Shown: in pieces, positions 1 to 10,454 of the stretch
How the letters are laid out: each line of letters opens with the position of its first letter
How positions within the stretch are numbered: the first letter of the stretch is position 1
Origin: Anniella stebbinsi
Taxonomy: Eukaryota > Chordata > Lepidosauria > Squamata > Anniellidae
Length of the DNA: 64,000 nucleotides
Direction: 5' to 3'
Assembly: GCA_029215795.1 (NCBI GenBank)
Contig: JARDYH010000003.1
Span: forward strand, 170,016,382-170,080,381
Notes under the pieces: generated by a model
The model's input: only the letters and a program-made list of their open reading frames with translations
Database searches by the model: none
What the model was told of the DNA's origin: nothing
Program-made: the position numbers and the translations under genes

Positions 1-85
1 GGTGCGGTGAGAATTTCATTTGGTTCATCGTTGTATAAGAACTTAGCAACATTCTCAAATTTCTTCATAAAAGGGATGGAAAACA

Positions 86-165
86 CAGAAGAAGAAGAAG
101 GAGAAGGAGAAGGAGAAGGAGAAGAAGAAGAAGAAGAAGAAGAAGAAGAAGAAGAAGAAGAGGGA
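86..165. repeat. GAA/GGA purine microsatellite
   Basis: This is an all-purine run of GAA units interspersed with GGA units. Translated forward it gives only poly-glutamate/glycine, an artefact of the repeat and not a gene. Purine mirror tracts like this can form triplex DNA in vitro (general knowledge). Confidence 0.95.
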
Positions 166-1568
166 GAAACCAAAACAGAATGTTCAGGCTGAGGGCTTTG
201 AGTGCTTAACTCTTAAAAGTCTGGGTTTGAATCCCTGCATATTCAGCCATGTTTATGAAGACTGAATTAGGGTTACCAGCCCTTTTTTCTGACAAGCACC
301 TCATCTTTAGCAGCTGTTTGGCAGACAGGTTCAACATGGTCCTGTCCATACTGGGATTAGCTATACCAACTGAATTTGGACAGTGCAGATGGGTGAGCAT
401 TTCATTTTGGTTGATTTTTTTTATATAAGAATTTACCAACATTCACAGATTTCTTCACAGACTGGTAAAAAAGAACTTGAAATTTTTTAAAAAAGTCAAA
501 TCTGAGCAAAAGCGAAACTGACTGATTCATTCCATCCCACTCTGGAGACCAAGGAATTTGTGAAGGTTGAGCTGTGGTCACAAAACAGTACTATACCTCT
601 GATACTTAGAGGATTATTATTTTCAAAAAAAAATGTATAATTATCATTGTTGGGAAGGGGAGCACACTACAAATGAATAGCTGTTAGTTACAAATTCATG
701 AGTAATTACAAGCAGGAAAGACAAACAATTTGAAGGTGCTTTAGCTTCAATGCAGCTCTTTTAAGATGATTCAAAACCTGGCGGACTTTGCTTTACTAAA
801 GGCCTTCTACTTTAGACACAGGTTAACTCAACTTCCTTATAGTTGCAGGATTCATTGTGTGATAGCCAGCTCAGCTTCAGGCCCAACATCATTATCTCAA
901 AAATCTCTATAACACAGCAGCTGATGGTTCAAAAAGAACACTATCATGGTGGCAATAATTATTAGCAATACAACATGAACTCCACCAAGTAATTTTGGTT
1001 AGGTTTAAAAAGATTATTTGATTTGATCACAGAGAGTTATAAACCAAATTACTTTTGATAAAAAGAGATATTTCTAGTGATCTCTATGGCCTTGATAACT
1101 TGTTTAAAATTGTTTTGCAAATTTGAATAATGGAAAGCGAAATGATACAGATTTCCTTTCCCCAGGTCTCCCCACCCTGCAACACATGCACACACACCCA
1201 ATTGGTAGAGATGGGGAAAAAAATCCTTAATCCACCTCTGTGTACCTAGAATAATGACTCATCCAGGCTTACTAATAAGTCTGTGCTTGCTGATGACCCT
1301 GACAATGAAATGACAGAAATTAAAGTAAATAAAATTCCAGAGACCCACCACTTTGAACTTTGGTACTGAGCTCCCGATTACTGAGAGCCTACAACACACT
1401 ATCATTTCAAACAGTAAATTACAAGCTGTCCGGGGGAATGCAACCGTATATCCATTGTATAATGGATGTTGAAATCTAGCATACAAAACAAAAGGCACCC
1501 CATCTATTGTTTTTGTTTAGTTTGACTCTGCTTCATGCATACAAAGAACAGATGGTCATATATACCTA
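166..1568. other. Unannotated AT-rich sequence
   Basis: I recognise no gene, RNA or repeat family here. Open frames are under 80 codons with no familiar motif. A slowly decaying old repeat could be hidden in it. Confidence 0.5.
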
Positions 1569-1885
1569 GGCTGACCATCTGAAAAGGAGGACAGGGCTCC
1601 TGTAACTTTAACAGTTGTAGAGAAAAGGGAATTTCAGCCAGTGTAATTTGTATGCAATTAGTTCCTGGTGAAATTCCCTCTTCATCACAACAGTTAAAGG
1701 AGCATGCACTATACTAGAGTGACCATATACAAAAGAAGGCAGGGCCCCTGCAACCTTTAACAGTTGTGATGAAGAGGGAATTTCACCAGGAACTAATTGC
1801 CTACAAATGACACTGGCTGAAATTCCCTTTTCTCTACAACAGTTAAAGTTGCAGGAGCCCTGTCCTCCTTTTCAGATGGTCAGCC
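1569..1885 (-). mobile_element. Palindromic TA-flanked MITE, copy 1
   Basis: The element is about 317 bp and folds back on itself. It begins GGCTGACCATCTGAAAAGG, ends with the reverse complement, and has TA on both sides (1567-1568 and 1886-1887). Inside, segments containing TTTAACAGTTGT and GGGAATTTCA recur in both orientations, so each half is itself an imperfect hairpin. The internal junction (CACTATACTAGAGTGACC) is the reverse of that in copy 2, so I call this copy minus relative to copies 2, 5, 7 and 9. It has no coding capacity. TA target duplication is a hallmark of Tc1/mariner-type transposition, but TA could instead be part of the terminal repeat. Confidence 0.85.
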
Positions 1886-1938
1886 TATATATACCAGCAC
1901 CGATATGCATATTACTACTACTACGTGTCCACTGCCAC

Positions 1939-1940
<2 letters not shown>

Positions 1941-1970
<30 letters not shown>
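1941..1970. repeat. (GT)n microsatellite
   Basis: An uninterrupted GT dinucleotide run of about 15 units lies just right of MITE copy 1. Confidence 0.95.
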
Positions 1971-1971
<1 letters not shown>

Positions 1972-2067
1972 GGTGAATGTATGCCACAAGAAAGCAAAAT
2001 GAAACTTCACCACATTGTTGCTATATTTGAATGGTGAAGATATGCCATGCACACCATCATTTGATTT

Positions 2068-2166
2068 ATTTAGTTAGTTAGTTATTACATTTGTATCCTA
2101 CTTTTCCTCTGAGATGCTCAGGGTGGTGTGCCTAGTCCTTCCCCCACTCCTAATTTGATCCTCAAT
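2068..2166 (-). mobile_element. SINE 3' part, split by hAT insertion
   Basis: Read on the minus strand this resembles the 3' part of a MIR/CORE-type SINE: a stretch near the usual LINE-like tail, then a body ending in an AATAACTAACTAAATAAA-like tail at about 2070-2085. Its tRNA-like 5' part resumes at 5638, beyond the hAT element, so the hAT element inserted into a pre-existing SINE. The match is by eye to the family pattern and is diverged. Confidence 0.5.
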
Positions 2167-2539
2167 CAGTGGCATCTTAATGCATGGACACGCTGGGCAG
2201 TTGCCAGAGGGCCCATGAGCATAGGGTCCCCATGGTAATCTATATATACATTGATAGTTTGTGATATGTGAATGGACAGCTGCTGCTATTCCTCCTCTCT
2301 CGCTGGGCAAAGATGTGGAGCGTGCATCACGGAGGGCACTGAGCGTGCGCTCCCTGCGGGGAGCCGGAGCGGAGCAGGCGTTGGTGCTGTAGCCAGGCCG
2401 GGGCTTGCCTCCCATGGCTTAATGCGCTGCATGGGCTTCCTCCTGGACGGAGCACCAGCACCCCATTTTTACAGATGCAAAATTGGGATAAAAAGTGTGT
2501 CTTAGGTTTGAGGAAATACTGTATATAAGATGTGAAAAT

Positions 2540-2612
2540 TGTAGAATGTAGATCTAGACAGAAATGAGGCTAGGCGGCCTAGCCTCATTTCTGTCTAGGT
2601 CTACATTCTACA
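2540..2612. repeat. Long palindrome A in hAT 5' region
   Basis: Arms of 35 nt (2540-2574 and 2578-2612) surround a 3-nt spacer, with one mismatch. It lies between the left terminus and the transposase start, directly abutting palindrome B. It could extrude as a cruciform or, if transcribed, form a stable hairpin. Confidence 0.93.
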
Positions 2613-2710
2613 AACTCTCTACTGTGTGCTGCTGATTTACAACACTGTGAGGCAAGGCCTAGGCCTTGCCTCACAGTGTTGTGAATCAGCAGCACGCAGT
2701 AGAGAGTTTG
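2611..2710. repeat. Long palindrome B in hAT 5' region
   Basis: Arms of 50 nt (2611-2660 and 2661-2710) meet with no spacer and show two mismatches. The centre is AAGGCCTAGGCCTT-like. It shares its first two bases with the end of palindrome A, so the two inverted repeats are essentially back to back. Confidence 0.93.
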
Positions 2711-2833
2711 GAGTATTTGAATTCTTTTTGTGTAGTGAAAGGTTGGAGGAAGTGTAAAAAAGTGAAGTGAGGAAAAAGAAACTGTAGACTTATTACGTGT
2801 TAGTGAACTTCGTAAATAACCCTTTGACCAGAA

Positions 2834-5325
2834 ATGAAACGCAATGTTTTGAGTGGAGCACAGAAGAGGAAGAGAACTGCAGAGGAGGAGAAAGAGAAAA
2901 TGAGCAAACTTCCAAAATTAACATCTTGGTTCAACACAGGTGCAAAGTCAGCCACTACTACTGCTCCTTCAGATATAGCATCCACATCTACATCCACTCC
3001 TGCACCCAATCATCCAGTTCCAGAAGACATACCAATGGTATCATTACCTGTTCCTGCTGCTGGGGACATTCCACAAGAGGAAATGCCCAAATCTGTAACA
3101 GTAAAGGAGTTTGCGATCCAAGACACAGATCCAGGGCTATGGGACATTAGCAATACTAACACAGTGGATTACTGGATTCGTAGTGGGCCGGCATCATGTC
3201 AGAATCATGACAGCAACCTTTCAAACTCACACAGAGTGTATAAAGGAGCTGGAGAAGAGAATACTCAGACAAGGTATTTATCAAAGAATATGTTCAAATG
3301 TGAACTGCGGAATGGCGAGTGTGTAAAGCGTCAATGGCTACTCTATTCACCCTCCCAAGGTCGTTTGTACTGCTTTGTATGTCACCTATTTTCCAAGACA
3401 GAATCTCCCTTTGCTACATCAGGATTCAATGACTGGAAACACAGCAATGTTATTGTAGAACATGAAAATGGAGAAGAACATCGCAAGTGCATGACGCCAT
3501 ATTTCATTCGGCATAAAGAAACTGGAAATGTAGATTCTTTATTACTTCAACATCATCGCTCAGAGCAGGAGTATTGGCATAATAAAGTGTTGACACGTGT
3601 GGTTGCTGTAATTCACTTTCTTGCCTCCAGAGGTTTGCCATTTCGTGGAGAAAATCAAATAATTGGGTCAGCAAAAAATGGAAACTATTTAGGTATTCTA
3701 GAGCTGTTGAGTGAATTTGACCCTTTTTTGGAAGAACATCTCAAACTGTATGGGAATCCAGGAAAGGGGAACCCATCGTATTTATCAGCAAACATTTGTG
3801 AGGAATTTATGGAATTAATGGGACATGTTCTTTGTGCTATTCTTGAAGAAATAAAAGAATCAAAGTATTATGCAATAGGTGTGTTCCACTCCAGACATCT
3901 CACACACTGATCAACTGACATTTACTGTCCAGTACATTTGAGGATGTGAGCCTGTGGAACTTTTTATTAAGTTCATCCCCATCTTTTTTCATGGAGCAAA
4001 GAATCTAGCAGACACTGTTGTGGATTTCCTTAATGAGAACAAAATTCCACTATCAAACTGCCGTGGTCAGTCGTATGACAATGCCTCAAATATGTCTAGA
4101 TGCTATACTGGATTGCAAGCACGGATTCATCAGCTGAACGAGTTTGCCATGTATGTCCCCTGTGCTGTACACAGCCTGAACTTGGTGGGAGTAAAAGCGG
4201 CAGAGAGTTGTCTACAGACTGTAAAATTCTTTGACTTTGTTCAGCGTCTGTATTCCTGTTTCTCTGCTTCTACACATCGATGGAATGTTCTGGTATCATC
4301 TTTAGGAAAAAATGTTGTGGTCAAGCGTCTATCTGACATGAGATGGTCATCATATTTTGATGTTGTTCATGCTTTATATGGGGGTTTCAAGAAAATTAAA
4401 CATGCACTGGATTCTGTATCAGCTGACGCTGAACAGGAAGTGAACACAAGGCGAGAGGCTGAAGGATTGAGCGAGAAAATGGAGAACCTGGAAACAATCT
4501 TCCTCACAATTTTTTGGAATGAGTCTTGAAAGAGTGAATAAAACAAGTAAGGTCCTGCAGTCAGAGGATGTGAACATAGTTGTTGCCATGACTCTTCTTG
4601 AGTCTCTAAAAACCTATCTTCAGGAAATTAGAGACAAATTTATTGAATATGAATTGAAAGACAGAAGTAGGTGTCCAAATTCAGATTATAGGGATGTGAA
4701 AAAACGGGAATGAAAGTGTGGTGTGTGTCTTACTAGATATGATGGATCAGGAGAAGAGGTACTTCTCAGTAAAAGTGAAAAGTTCAAGGTGGAAACATTC
4801 CTTCCTGTTTTGGACTCTCTAATTCCTGAGCTGACAAAATGTGCAGAAGCTTATTCATTGGTTGGAAATCTGTTTTCCTTCTTCAGTGAATTGAAAACAA
4901 TTGGTTCTGATGAGCTAAACAAAAAGTGTGAACATCTGGCTAATATATATCATAAAGACCTTGATTATGGTGACCCTTTAAATGAATGTGAGCATCTCAA
5001 GCACTTCATGGTTCTTGATGAAAATTGTGAGACTCTCCCTGCATTGTACAGAAAAATAATTTTGGACAACTCGAAATCTGTGTTTCCCAATGTTGAAATT
5101 GCACTCAGAGTGTTCATGTGCATGATGGTGACCAACTGTGCAGGAGAACGTTCATTTTCAAGGCTGAAACTTATTTTAAAAAATCACCTTTGCAGCACAA
5201 TGGGGCAGCAGCGTTTGAACTGGCTTTAACTCATGTGTATGGAAAATGACATCCTGAAGACAACTGACTTCAAGCCAATTATAAAGGAATTCTCTGCAAA
5301 GAAATTTCGCAAATGTTTGTGTTGA
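2834..5325 (+). pseudogene. hAT transposase pseudogene (ZMYM1/TTF-like)
   Basis: A functional version would bind the element's ends and catalyse cut-and-paste transposition in the nucleus. The first open segment (2834-3910, 358 codons) has a lysine-rich N-terminus, then a TTF-type zinc-finger region at about residues 130-225 (features such as RLYCFVCHLF and GFNDWKH), then a DUF4371-like start (WHNKVLTRVVAVIHFLASRG). A frameshift near 3870-3884 moves the frame, followed by a stop near 3939. The next segment (3954-4529) carries CRGQSYDNASNMS and DMRWSS, typical of the hAT catalytic core. A second frameshift near 4510 and a TGA at 4711-4713 follow. The last segment (4723-5229) ends in the hAT C-terminal dimerisation motif around NCAGERSFSRLKLI; after the TAA at 5227-5229 the frame continues to TGA at 5323-5325, the likely natural end. 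The ATG at 2834 is the first methionine before the charged N-terminus. It resembles vertebrate ZMYM1-like hAT proteins; no domesticated function is supported. Confidence 0.88.
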
Positions 5326-5637
5326 ACACTTGATTAATAATAAATAATTCAAAGTAATTTCATACTGTGCCATCTCCATCTGTATGATTTACCAACTACC
5401 ATTTTTATGTTGACATTTTTTTTTCAAGTTCAAGGCTCATGTTATATTGTCCAAACGTTTGTGTTGATTAATCTTTGCTGTACAGCATGTTTTCTAATGT
5501 TTAAACACTGATTTTGTTGGAGGTACCAATAAATATAAGTTTAATTTTATCGATAATTTACATTTGTATTCCTGTGAGTGGTTGTGTAGGTAGGGCCCCA
5601 GCATTATAGGGCCTATAATGCTGTTAAGACAGCCCTG

Positions 5638-5765
5638 TCCTCATTGAAAATTTAATGGCCCGAAGTCACCCAGTGAATTCCATAACAGAAAAGGGATTCA
5701 ACCCAAGGTCTCCCTGGATTCTAATCTGACAGGCCTTAAGTACCTGGTATTGTGGTAACACTAGG
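5638..5765 (-). mobile_element. SINE 5' part (continuation past hAT)
   Basis: On the minus strand this reads as the tRNA-like and core part of a MIR-type SINE, with a B-box-like GGTTGAATCCC and a CACTGGGTGACTTCGG segment. It continues the piece ending at 2166. Confidence 0.55.
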
Positions 5766-5951
5766 ATCTGTGCAGCATGACACACCTGTTGGGAATATTG
5801 CAACCTCATCTGCAAGTTCCTAGAAAGGGGCAGTGTTGCAGTTAGTTAGTTCATGGGAATTTTGACCACAGCTAACCTTAGGATCTCCATACTCTTCAAT
5901 GTGATTTTCTACAATTTCTTCCTTTTGCTCCTACCCTTCTTTCCCCCACCC

Positions 5952-5954
<3 letters not shown>

Positions 5955-5989
<35 letters not shown>
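5955..5989. repeat. (TC)n microsatellite
   Basis: A CT dinucleotide run of about 17 units. Open frames across it encode only Ser/Leu or Arg/Glu alternation. Confidence 0.95.
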
Positions 5990-5993
<4 letters not shown>

Positions 5994-6870
5994 ACCTCCT
6001 CCATTGGTGGGAGTACATGTGTTTGCTCTCTTGCTCCTGCTGGTGTAATGGAACACAAAATGGTCTGACCAAACTCTTTTAAAACTTTGTGCTGTACCTG
6101 CATTGTATATGCAAGAATATTTGTGAGTAAAACTGATTTCTTTTCTTCACTAAAGAAGAGTGTGGTATCCTGTATTGTTCTAAGATAGTCTGTGTGTATG
6201 TGGGACTGATAAATGCTCATTCTGTTTTACCTTTTGTTTTTTTCTCTACTAATTGCCTTTCATTACTAGTAATTGCATCATTATTAAATTATCCCATCAA
6301 CATCAACATCGGAGATGGATGCTCATGCATTCTTCTCTCCAGCAACAGCTCTGAAATACACAACATAACATTTAGCTCTGCCCTTCAAAATACTTGTAAA
6401 CGCATCTCCCGATCTATTCAAAGTGTTAAAAGCTGCAAAGAGAGAATGTGCTTTGATTCCCCAATGCCCCTGTTCTGCTGTTTCCCAGAAGAATCAAATT
6501 TAGGATGGCTCACTGATTTTTTCCCCCCTGCCAACAAAATGCCGAATATAAGCCATTATAGCCTCGTGTTTTCAGACAACCTTCTTTCGAAATACCAAAG
6601 CCTGTTTAATGGCTGGCACCTCTCATGCGACAGAACAGGTAACACATCTGCAGCACGGTTCTCAGAAACAGTGAAGATAGCTGTTAGAATGACACTTCAG
6701 CCCAATTTTAGGCAATCAACTGCTTGCAAGATTTGCAAATATTGTTTAAAAGTCATTGTATCTGAATCCTGCTTTAATATCATGCTTAAAGCAGAGCTGA
6801 ATCACATGTAAAAGGGTGAGGTTTTATCCAGCCCAGTATTTCATATTACATATGGTATACACAACAATAC
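5990..6870. other. Unannotated; holds one long open frame
   Basis: No repeat family is recognised. A 205-codon open frame (6194-6811, +) begins near a hydrophobic stretch and has many cysteines and serines, but I see no domain and its composition looks like translated AT-rich DNA. I do not call it a gene. Confidence 0.4.
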
Positions 6871-7009
6871 TGTAATGAACACAGAGTCTCTATTTAACAA
6901 TAGACAATTGTGTGTTGTTGAAAACTCTAGATTGTATTTCATCATATTTGTGTGACAGTATACAACTGATCAGTATCATAGCATTTTGTTAGAGACTCTG
7001 TTCGTTACA
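6871..7009. repeat. Small foldback element
   Basis: The left end TGTAATGAACACAGAGTCTC recurs inverted at the right end (6986-7009: TTGTTAGAGACTCTGTTCGT...). It spans 139 bp with no coding capacity and probably is a MITE. I see no clear target duplication, and the right end abuts the LINE remnant that follows. Confidence 0.55.
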
Positions 7010-8345
7010 ATAGTCTGGCCACTGCATTCTGGACCAGCTGAAGTTTCTGAACAGTTTTCAAAGGAATCCTTATTTAAAACATATTACAGTAGTCCAAACG
7101 GGATGTAATTAAGGCATGTGTGACCATGACCAGATCAGACATGTTTAGGAATGGGTGCAGTTGGCGCACTAGCCTCAGCTGTGCAAATGCACTTATAGCC
7201 ACTGTCAAGACCTGGGCATCCAGGTTCAAGGGTGAGTGCAAAAATGCACCCAAACTGTGAACCTGAGCCTTCGGGGAGAGTGTAATACCATCCAGCACAG
7301 CTTGAATCCCTATTCCTGATCTCCCTTTTGACTGACCAAAAGCTCCTCTGTTTTATTTGGGTTAAACTTTAGTTTGTTATCTCTCATCCAGTCCATTATT
7401 GATATCAGGCACTGGTTTAGAACTAGAACAGCTTCTTTGGATTTAAATGGAAAGGAGAGATGTGTGTCATCAGCATGCTGGTGACATCTAACCCCCAAAC
7501 TCTGGACAATCTCACTCAGCAGTTTCATGTATGTGTTAAATAACATGGGGGGGGGGGAATAAGATGGAACCCTGAGGGACACCACAGGCCAACAGCTACA
7601 GCATCGAACAGGAATCCCCCAGCACCACCTTCTGAGATTCCCCCCTGCAGGAGCCACTGTGTGACAGTACCTCCCAATCCCATCTCAGACAAACCACCCA
7701 GAGAGCTTCGGCTATGGGGCAGTATATAAATGGAATAAAATAAATAAATAAATAAATGCCTCAGAAGGATACCATAGTCAATGGTATTGAACACCTATGA
7801 AAGGTCCAACAGAACTAACAGGGCCACACTCCCCCTGTCCAGTTCCTGGTGTAGATTGTCCACCAAGGCGACCAATCTATCACATAAACAGGCCTGAAGC
7901 CATATAGAAATGGATCTATATAATCTGTCTAATCAAGAAATCCGTGGAGCTGAGAAGCCACCACATGCTCCAGCACCTTCCCAAGAATGGAATTTTTGGA
8001 ACTGGCTGGAAATTAACCATCCGGGTTCAGGGAGGGTTTTGTTTCTAATGCCTTCTTTAGGCAAGACAGAATCACACCTTGCCATAAAGAGGCATCCACC
8101 ACTAACTAACCTTACCCATTAAGTCAGTCCCCACCACACCCGGCTACTTTTATAAGCCAGGAAGGACAAGGGCCAAGCATGCATGTGTAGGCCTCATTTC
8201 TCCAAGGATCCTGTCCAGATCCTCAGGCTGTACAAATTGAAAAGTATTGACTGTAAGTGGACAAGTAGGACCCAAAGTTACATCCACTGGACCTCTATCA
8301 ACTATGCCATCCAAGTCAGCAGAGTGTCATCCAAATTGGTCACAT
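7010..8345 (-). pseudogene. L2-like LINE remnant (reverse transcriptase)
   Basis: Minus-strand frames match the C-terminal reverse-transcriptase region of the L2-like LINEs elsewhere in this window. 7074-7298 encodes the segment with QLRLVRQLHPFL and HALITSRLDYCN, and 7310-7657 encodes the catalytic box, here HADD in place of YADD (7467-7478). Parts of the upstream RT follow to about 8345 as short, frame-shifted pieces. The 3' tail is missing. A short sense-strand LINE tail with (AAAT)n appears inserted at about 7693-7757. An old, inactive copy; the product would have been a nuclear retrotransposition polymerase. Confidence 0.8.
7693..7757 (+). mobile_element. Short LINE/SINE tail with (AAAT)n
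   Basis: The stretch AGAGCTTCGGCTATGGGGCA followed by ATATAAAT and an AAAT run matches the common tail of L2-like elements here (compare 44690-44780), but on the opposite strand to the LINE remnant around it. Confidence 0.6.
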
Positions 8346-8450
8346 CAACTAAGAACTAAGAATATGTATGCCATACTTTGATTAAAATGTAGTAAAGCCA
8401 CCAGGGGCCAGATAATATTGCTCCCAGTGCAACCAGTTGGCAATGGCTGA

Positions 8451-8672
8451 GGGCCAAAACAGATATTACTTTAAATCTGGAAATAGCAATGACATATTTT
8501 TACATTTTTACTCTGTAGTAGATGCAGGGGCTTGATCTGGATGTTAAAAGCCACCCTACCCCTCATGCTAGGTTCTCAATCCAAATTGGGTTCTTTGAAC
8601 CTACTCTACAGTTAAGGTGAATTTTAAAAGATGTAGCTAGATATGGCTTTAAAGCTATGTCTGTTTTGGCCC
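8451..8672. mobile_element. MITE-like element with about 25-bp TIRs
   Basis: The left end GGGCCAAAACAGATATTACT (continuing TTAAA) is repeated inverted at the right end, ...TTTAAAGCTATGTCTGTTTT, closing with GGCCC at 8672. The 222 bp have no coding content. I could not see a clean target duplication, so the superfamily is unassigned. Confidence 0.65.
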
Positions 8673-10023
8673 GGACTTCAATGTCTCTGTCAGAGTGACA
8701 GAGAATAAATGAGGAGAACTCTTGAATGTTCCTGCTTCCCATTACCCAAAACAACTACTTCTCAGTCTCTGAAAATTGATTAACTAATAGCTAATGGGGG
8801 CTGGCATCTATTCAGGGCCGATACACACCACAAACTTAAAACTGCTTTAACAATCTTTCCCCTTCCTTCAGGGAACTCTGAGACTCTGTAGTTTTGTGAA
8901 CAGAGCCAAGGATTCCTAACAGGACTACCAGCACCCTCACCAAACTACAATTCACGGGAATGTTTGTGGGAAGCCATGACAGTTAAATTGGTATAAAGCC
9001 AACATAAGTTTGTATTAAAGATATGCGCTAAGTTTGCATGACAACTTCCCGGTAGCTTTCAATGAGATTTTATATTAATATATTTAATAATACAGGATTA
9101 ACAAAAGAAAATATGAATAAATCAAAATGCCCTCCTTCCTCCTACTACCACTTGTACACAATAATCAGGCAAGATACATGGTTATTGCACCCCAGATATC
9201 AGTGTTCCATACCACTGTTTGTTTCTCATTAGTAAACATTTTCTTTAAATTATCTCAGATGCTCATTAAATATTATCAGCTACTTAGAACCAAAGGATAA
9301 TTATGAGTTTAATGAAGCATGTACTAGCTTGCTCAAGTCTAACGTTCGCTTCTCAGCTGGGACTCCATTTTACTCTGCACTTATCCTTCAGCAAAGCTAC
9401 TCTACAAAGTCACTTTGGCAATAAGAAGTATTTAATTAGATTAATGAATTTTTATCACCTCTCTCAGGGATTAGGCTTGTTAAATCCTGGCGACCAAAGA
9501 ACAACAGATTTTTTATTACTAAATACTTAGGGATGCACTGCTTCCATTTGCCATGGCAGTCCTCATAATTCTGTCTGCTCTGGGCAGTTTTTACCTTTTT
9601 CAGTCCCTTGACAGGTTGCGGATATTTGGCAGGGGCAGAGCTGGTGCCTTCAGTTAAATCGCAGAAATCAAAATGCAAATAACGGCATGGCAGTGCCTCC
9701 GACAAGGGTTTCGGCTGCTGACTTCATTTCAAAGTTTTTCAGTAACAGGGACGAGTTATGGAAATATTTGCAGCACATCGTTCTAACAATATGAACCCAC
9801 TTTGATTCACAGTGGATTCACAGGTGCTTTTGTGCTGATAGAGGATTCTCAGCTTCTGACCAATATGCCTTTCACAATGGGGAGGGGGGCAGAGAGAAGG
9901 CGAGGAAAAGAGAGGGAAGAGTGGAAGGAGGACCCACTGCTGCCAAATGTTGTCCTGCCCATGTAGCTGATGGACATGCACAAGGGTATCCATCAAGGCC
10001 AGCTGCTGGAAAGCCTGTACAAA
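8673..10023. other. Mostly unannotated AT-rich sequence
   Basis: At about 8813-8960 there is a stretch resembling a common reptile foldback repeat (ACTGCTTTAACAATCTTTCC and an ACTACAATTCACGGGAAT block). The rest is unrecognised, without a credible open frame. Confidence 0.4.
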
Positions 10024-10276
10024 AAGAGGTGACATGTCCTTGGCTTCTGCTCTTTGGCTGCCTGAGGCAAAGGCAAGATGGTGCCCCCACCCCATTCCAC
10101 AATACAGAAGCCAACGAGACTGAGAATTGAATCTGACTTTAACACAGGTCATGGGATAGCATCCCCATCTCACCCATGGTGCACAGGGCAGGCAATATAG
10201 CACAAGACGATCCTTAACACCACCCCTCAGCCTGAGGCAGTCACCTCACTCTACCTAAAGGTAGAGCCGGCCCTGC
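10024..10276. repeat. Interspersed repeat shared with 54.3 kb
   Basis: This stretch shares with 54288-54545 an opening block (GCTGCCTGAGGCAAAGGCAA...CCCCATTCCAC) and a closing block (GGCAGTCACCTCACTCTACC ... GTAGAGCCGGCCCTG). Read inward the outer end is CAGGGCCGGCTCTACC, plausible for a non-autonomous hAT-type element. Confidence 0.5.
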
Positions 10277-10311
10277 TTCTTCATCACAAATTCAGCAGGA
10301 AGCAGGAAGGA

Positions 10312-10336
<25 letters not shown>
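10312..10336. repeat. (GT)n microsatellite
   Basis: An uninterrupted GT run of about 12 units. Confidence 0.93.
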
Positions 10337-10347
<11 letters not shown>

Positions 10348-10454
10348 GCACCAATGATTTTTTTTTACCATTTCTTCAGCATTTTAGCAATTTACTTTCT
10401 GTATTCTAATTCACCTGGAAATCAATATTTATCTGATTTTATGGTTAATTCGTT

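Larger units (their letters stand above)
2167..5637 (+). mobile_element. hAT-superfamily DNA transposon, degraded
   Basis: The element is about 3.47 kb. Its left end reads CAGTGGCATCTTAA and its right end, on the other strand, CAGGGCTGTCTTAA, matching at 10 of 14 positions with the CAGNG start typical of hAT elements. It is flanked by TCCTCAAT (2159-2166) and TCCTCATT (5638-5645), an 8-bp target duplication with one mismatch, as expected for hAT. Inside lie a pair of long palindromes (2540-2710) and a transposase reading frame broken by two frameshifts and several stops. It interrupts an older SINE. Boundary and class are well supported; it is no longer autonomous. Confidence 0.88.

Noticed and set aside
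7..192. Glu-rich frame
   Set aside because: Artefact of the GAA repeat.
2834..5325. Domesticated transposase gene
   Set aside because: Two frameshifts and several stops, with TIRs and target duplication still present: an ordinary dead transposon.
6194..6811. 205-codon open frame
   Set aside because: No domain, no neighbouring exon signals and composition of translated AT-rich DNA; a frame of this length is uncommon but possible by chance in 64 kb.
9739..10203. 154-codon minus-strand frame
   Set aside because: No motif, and its left part overlaps an interspersed repeat.
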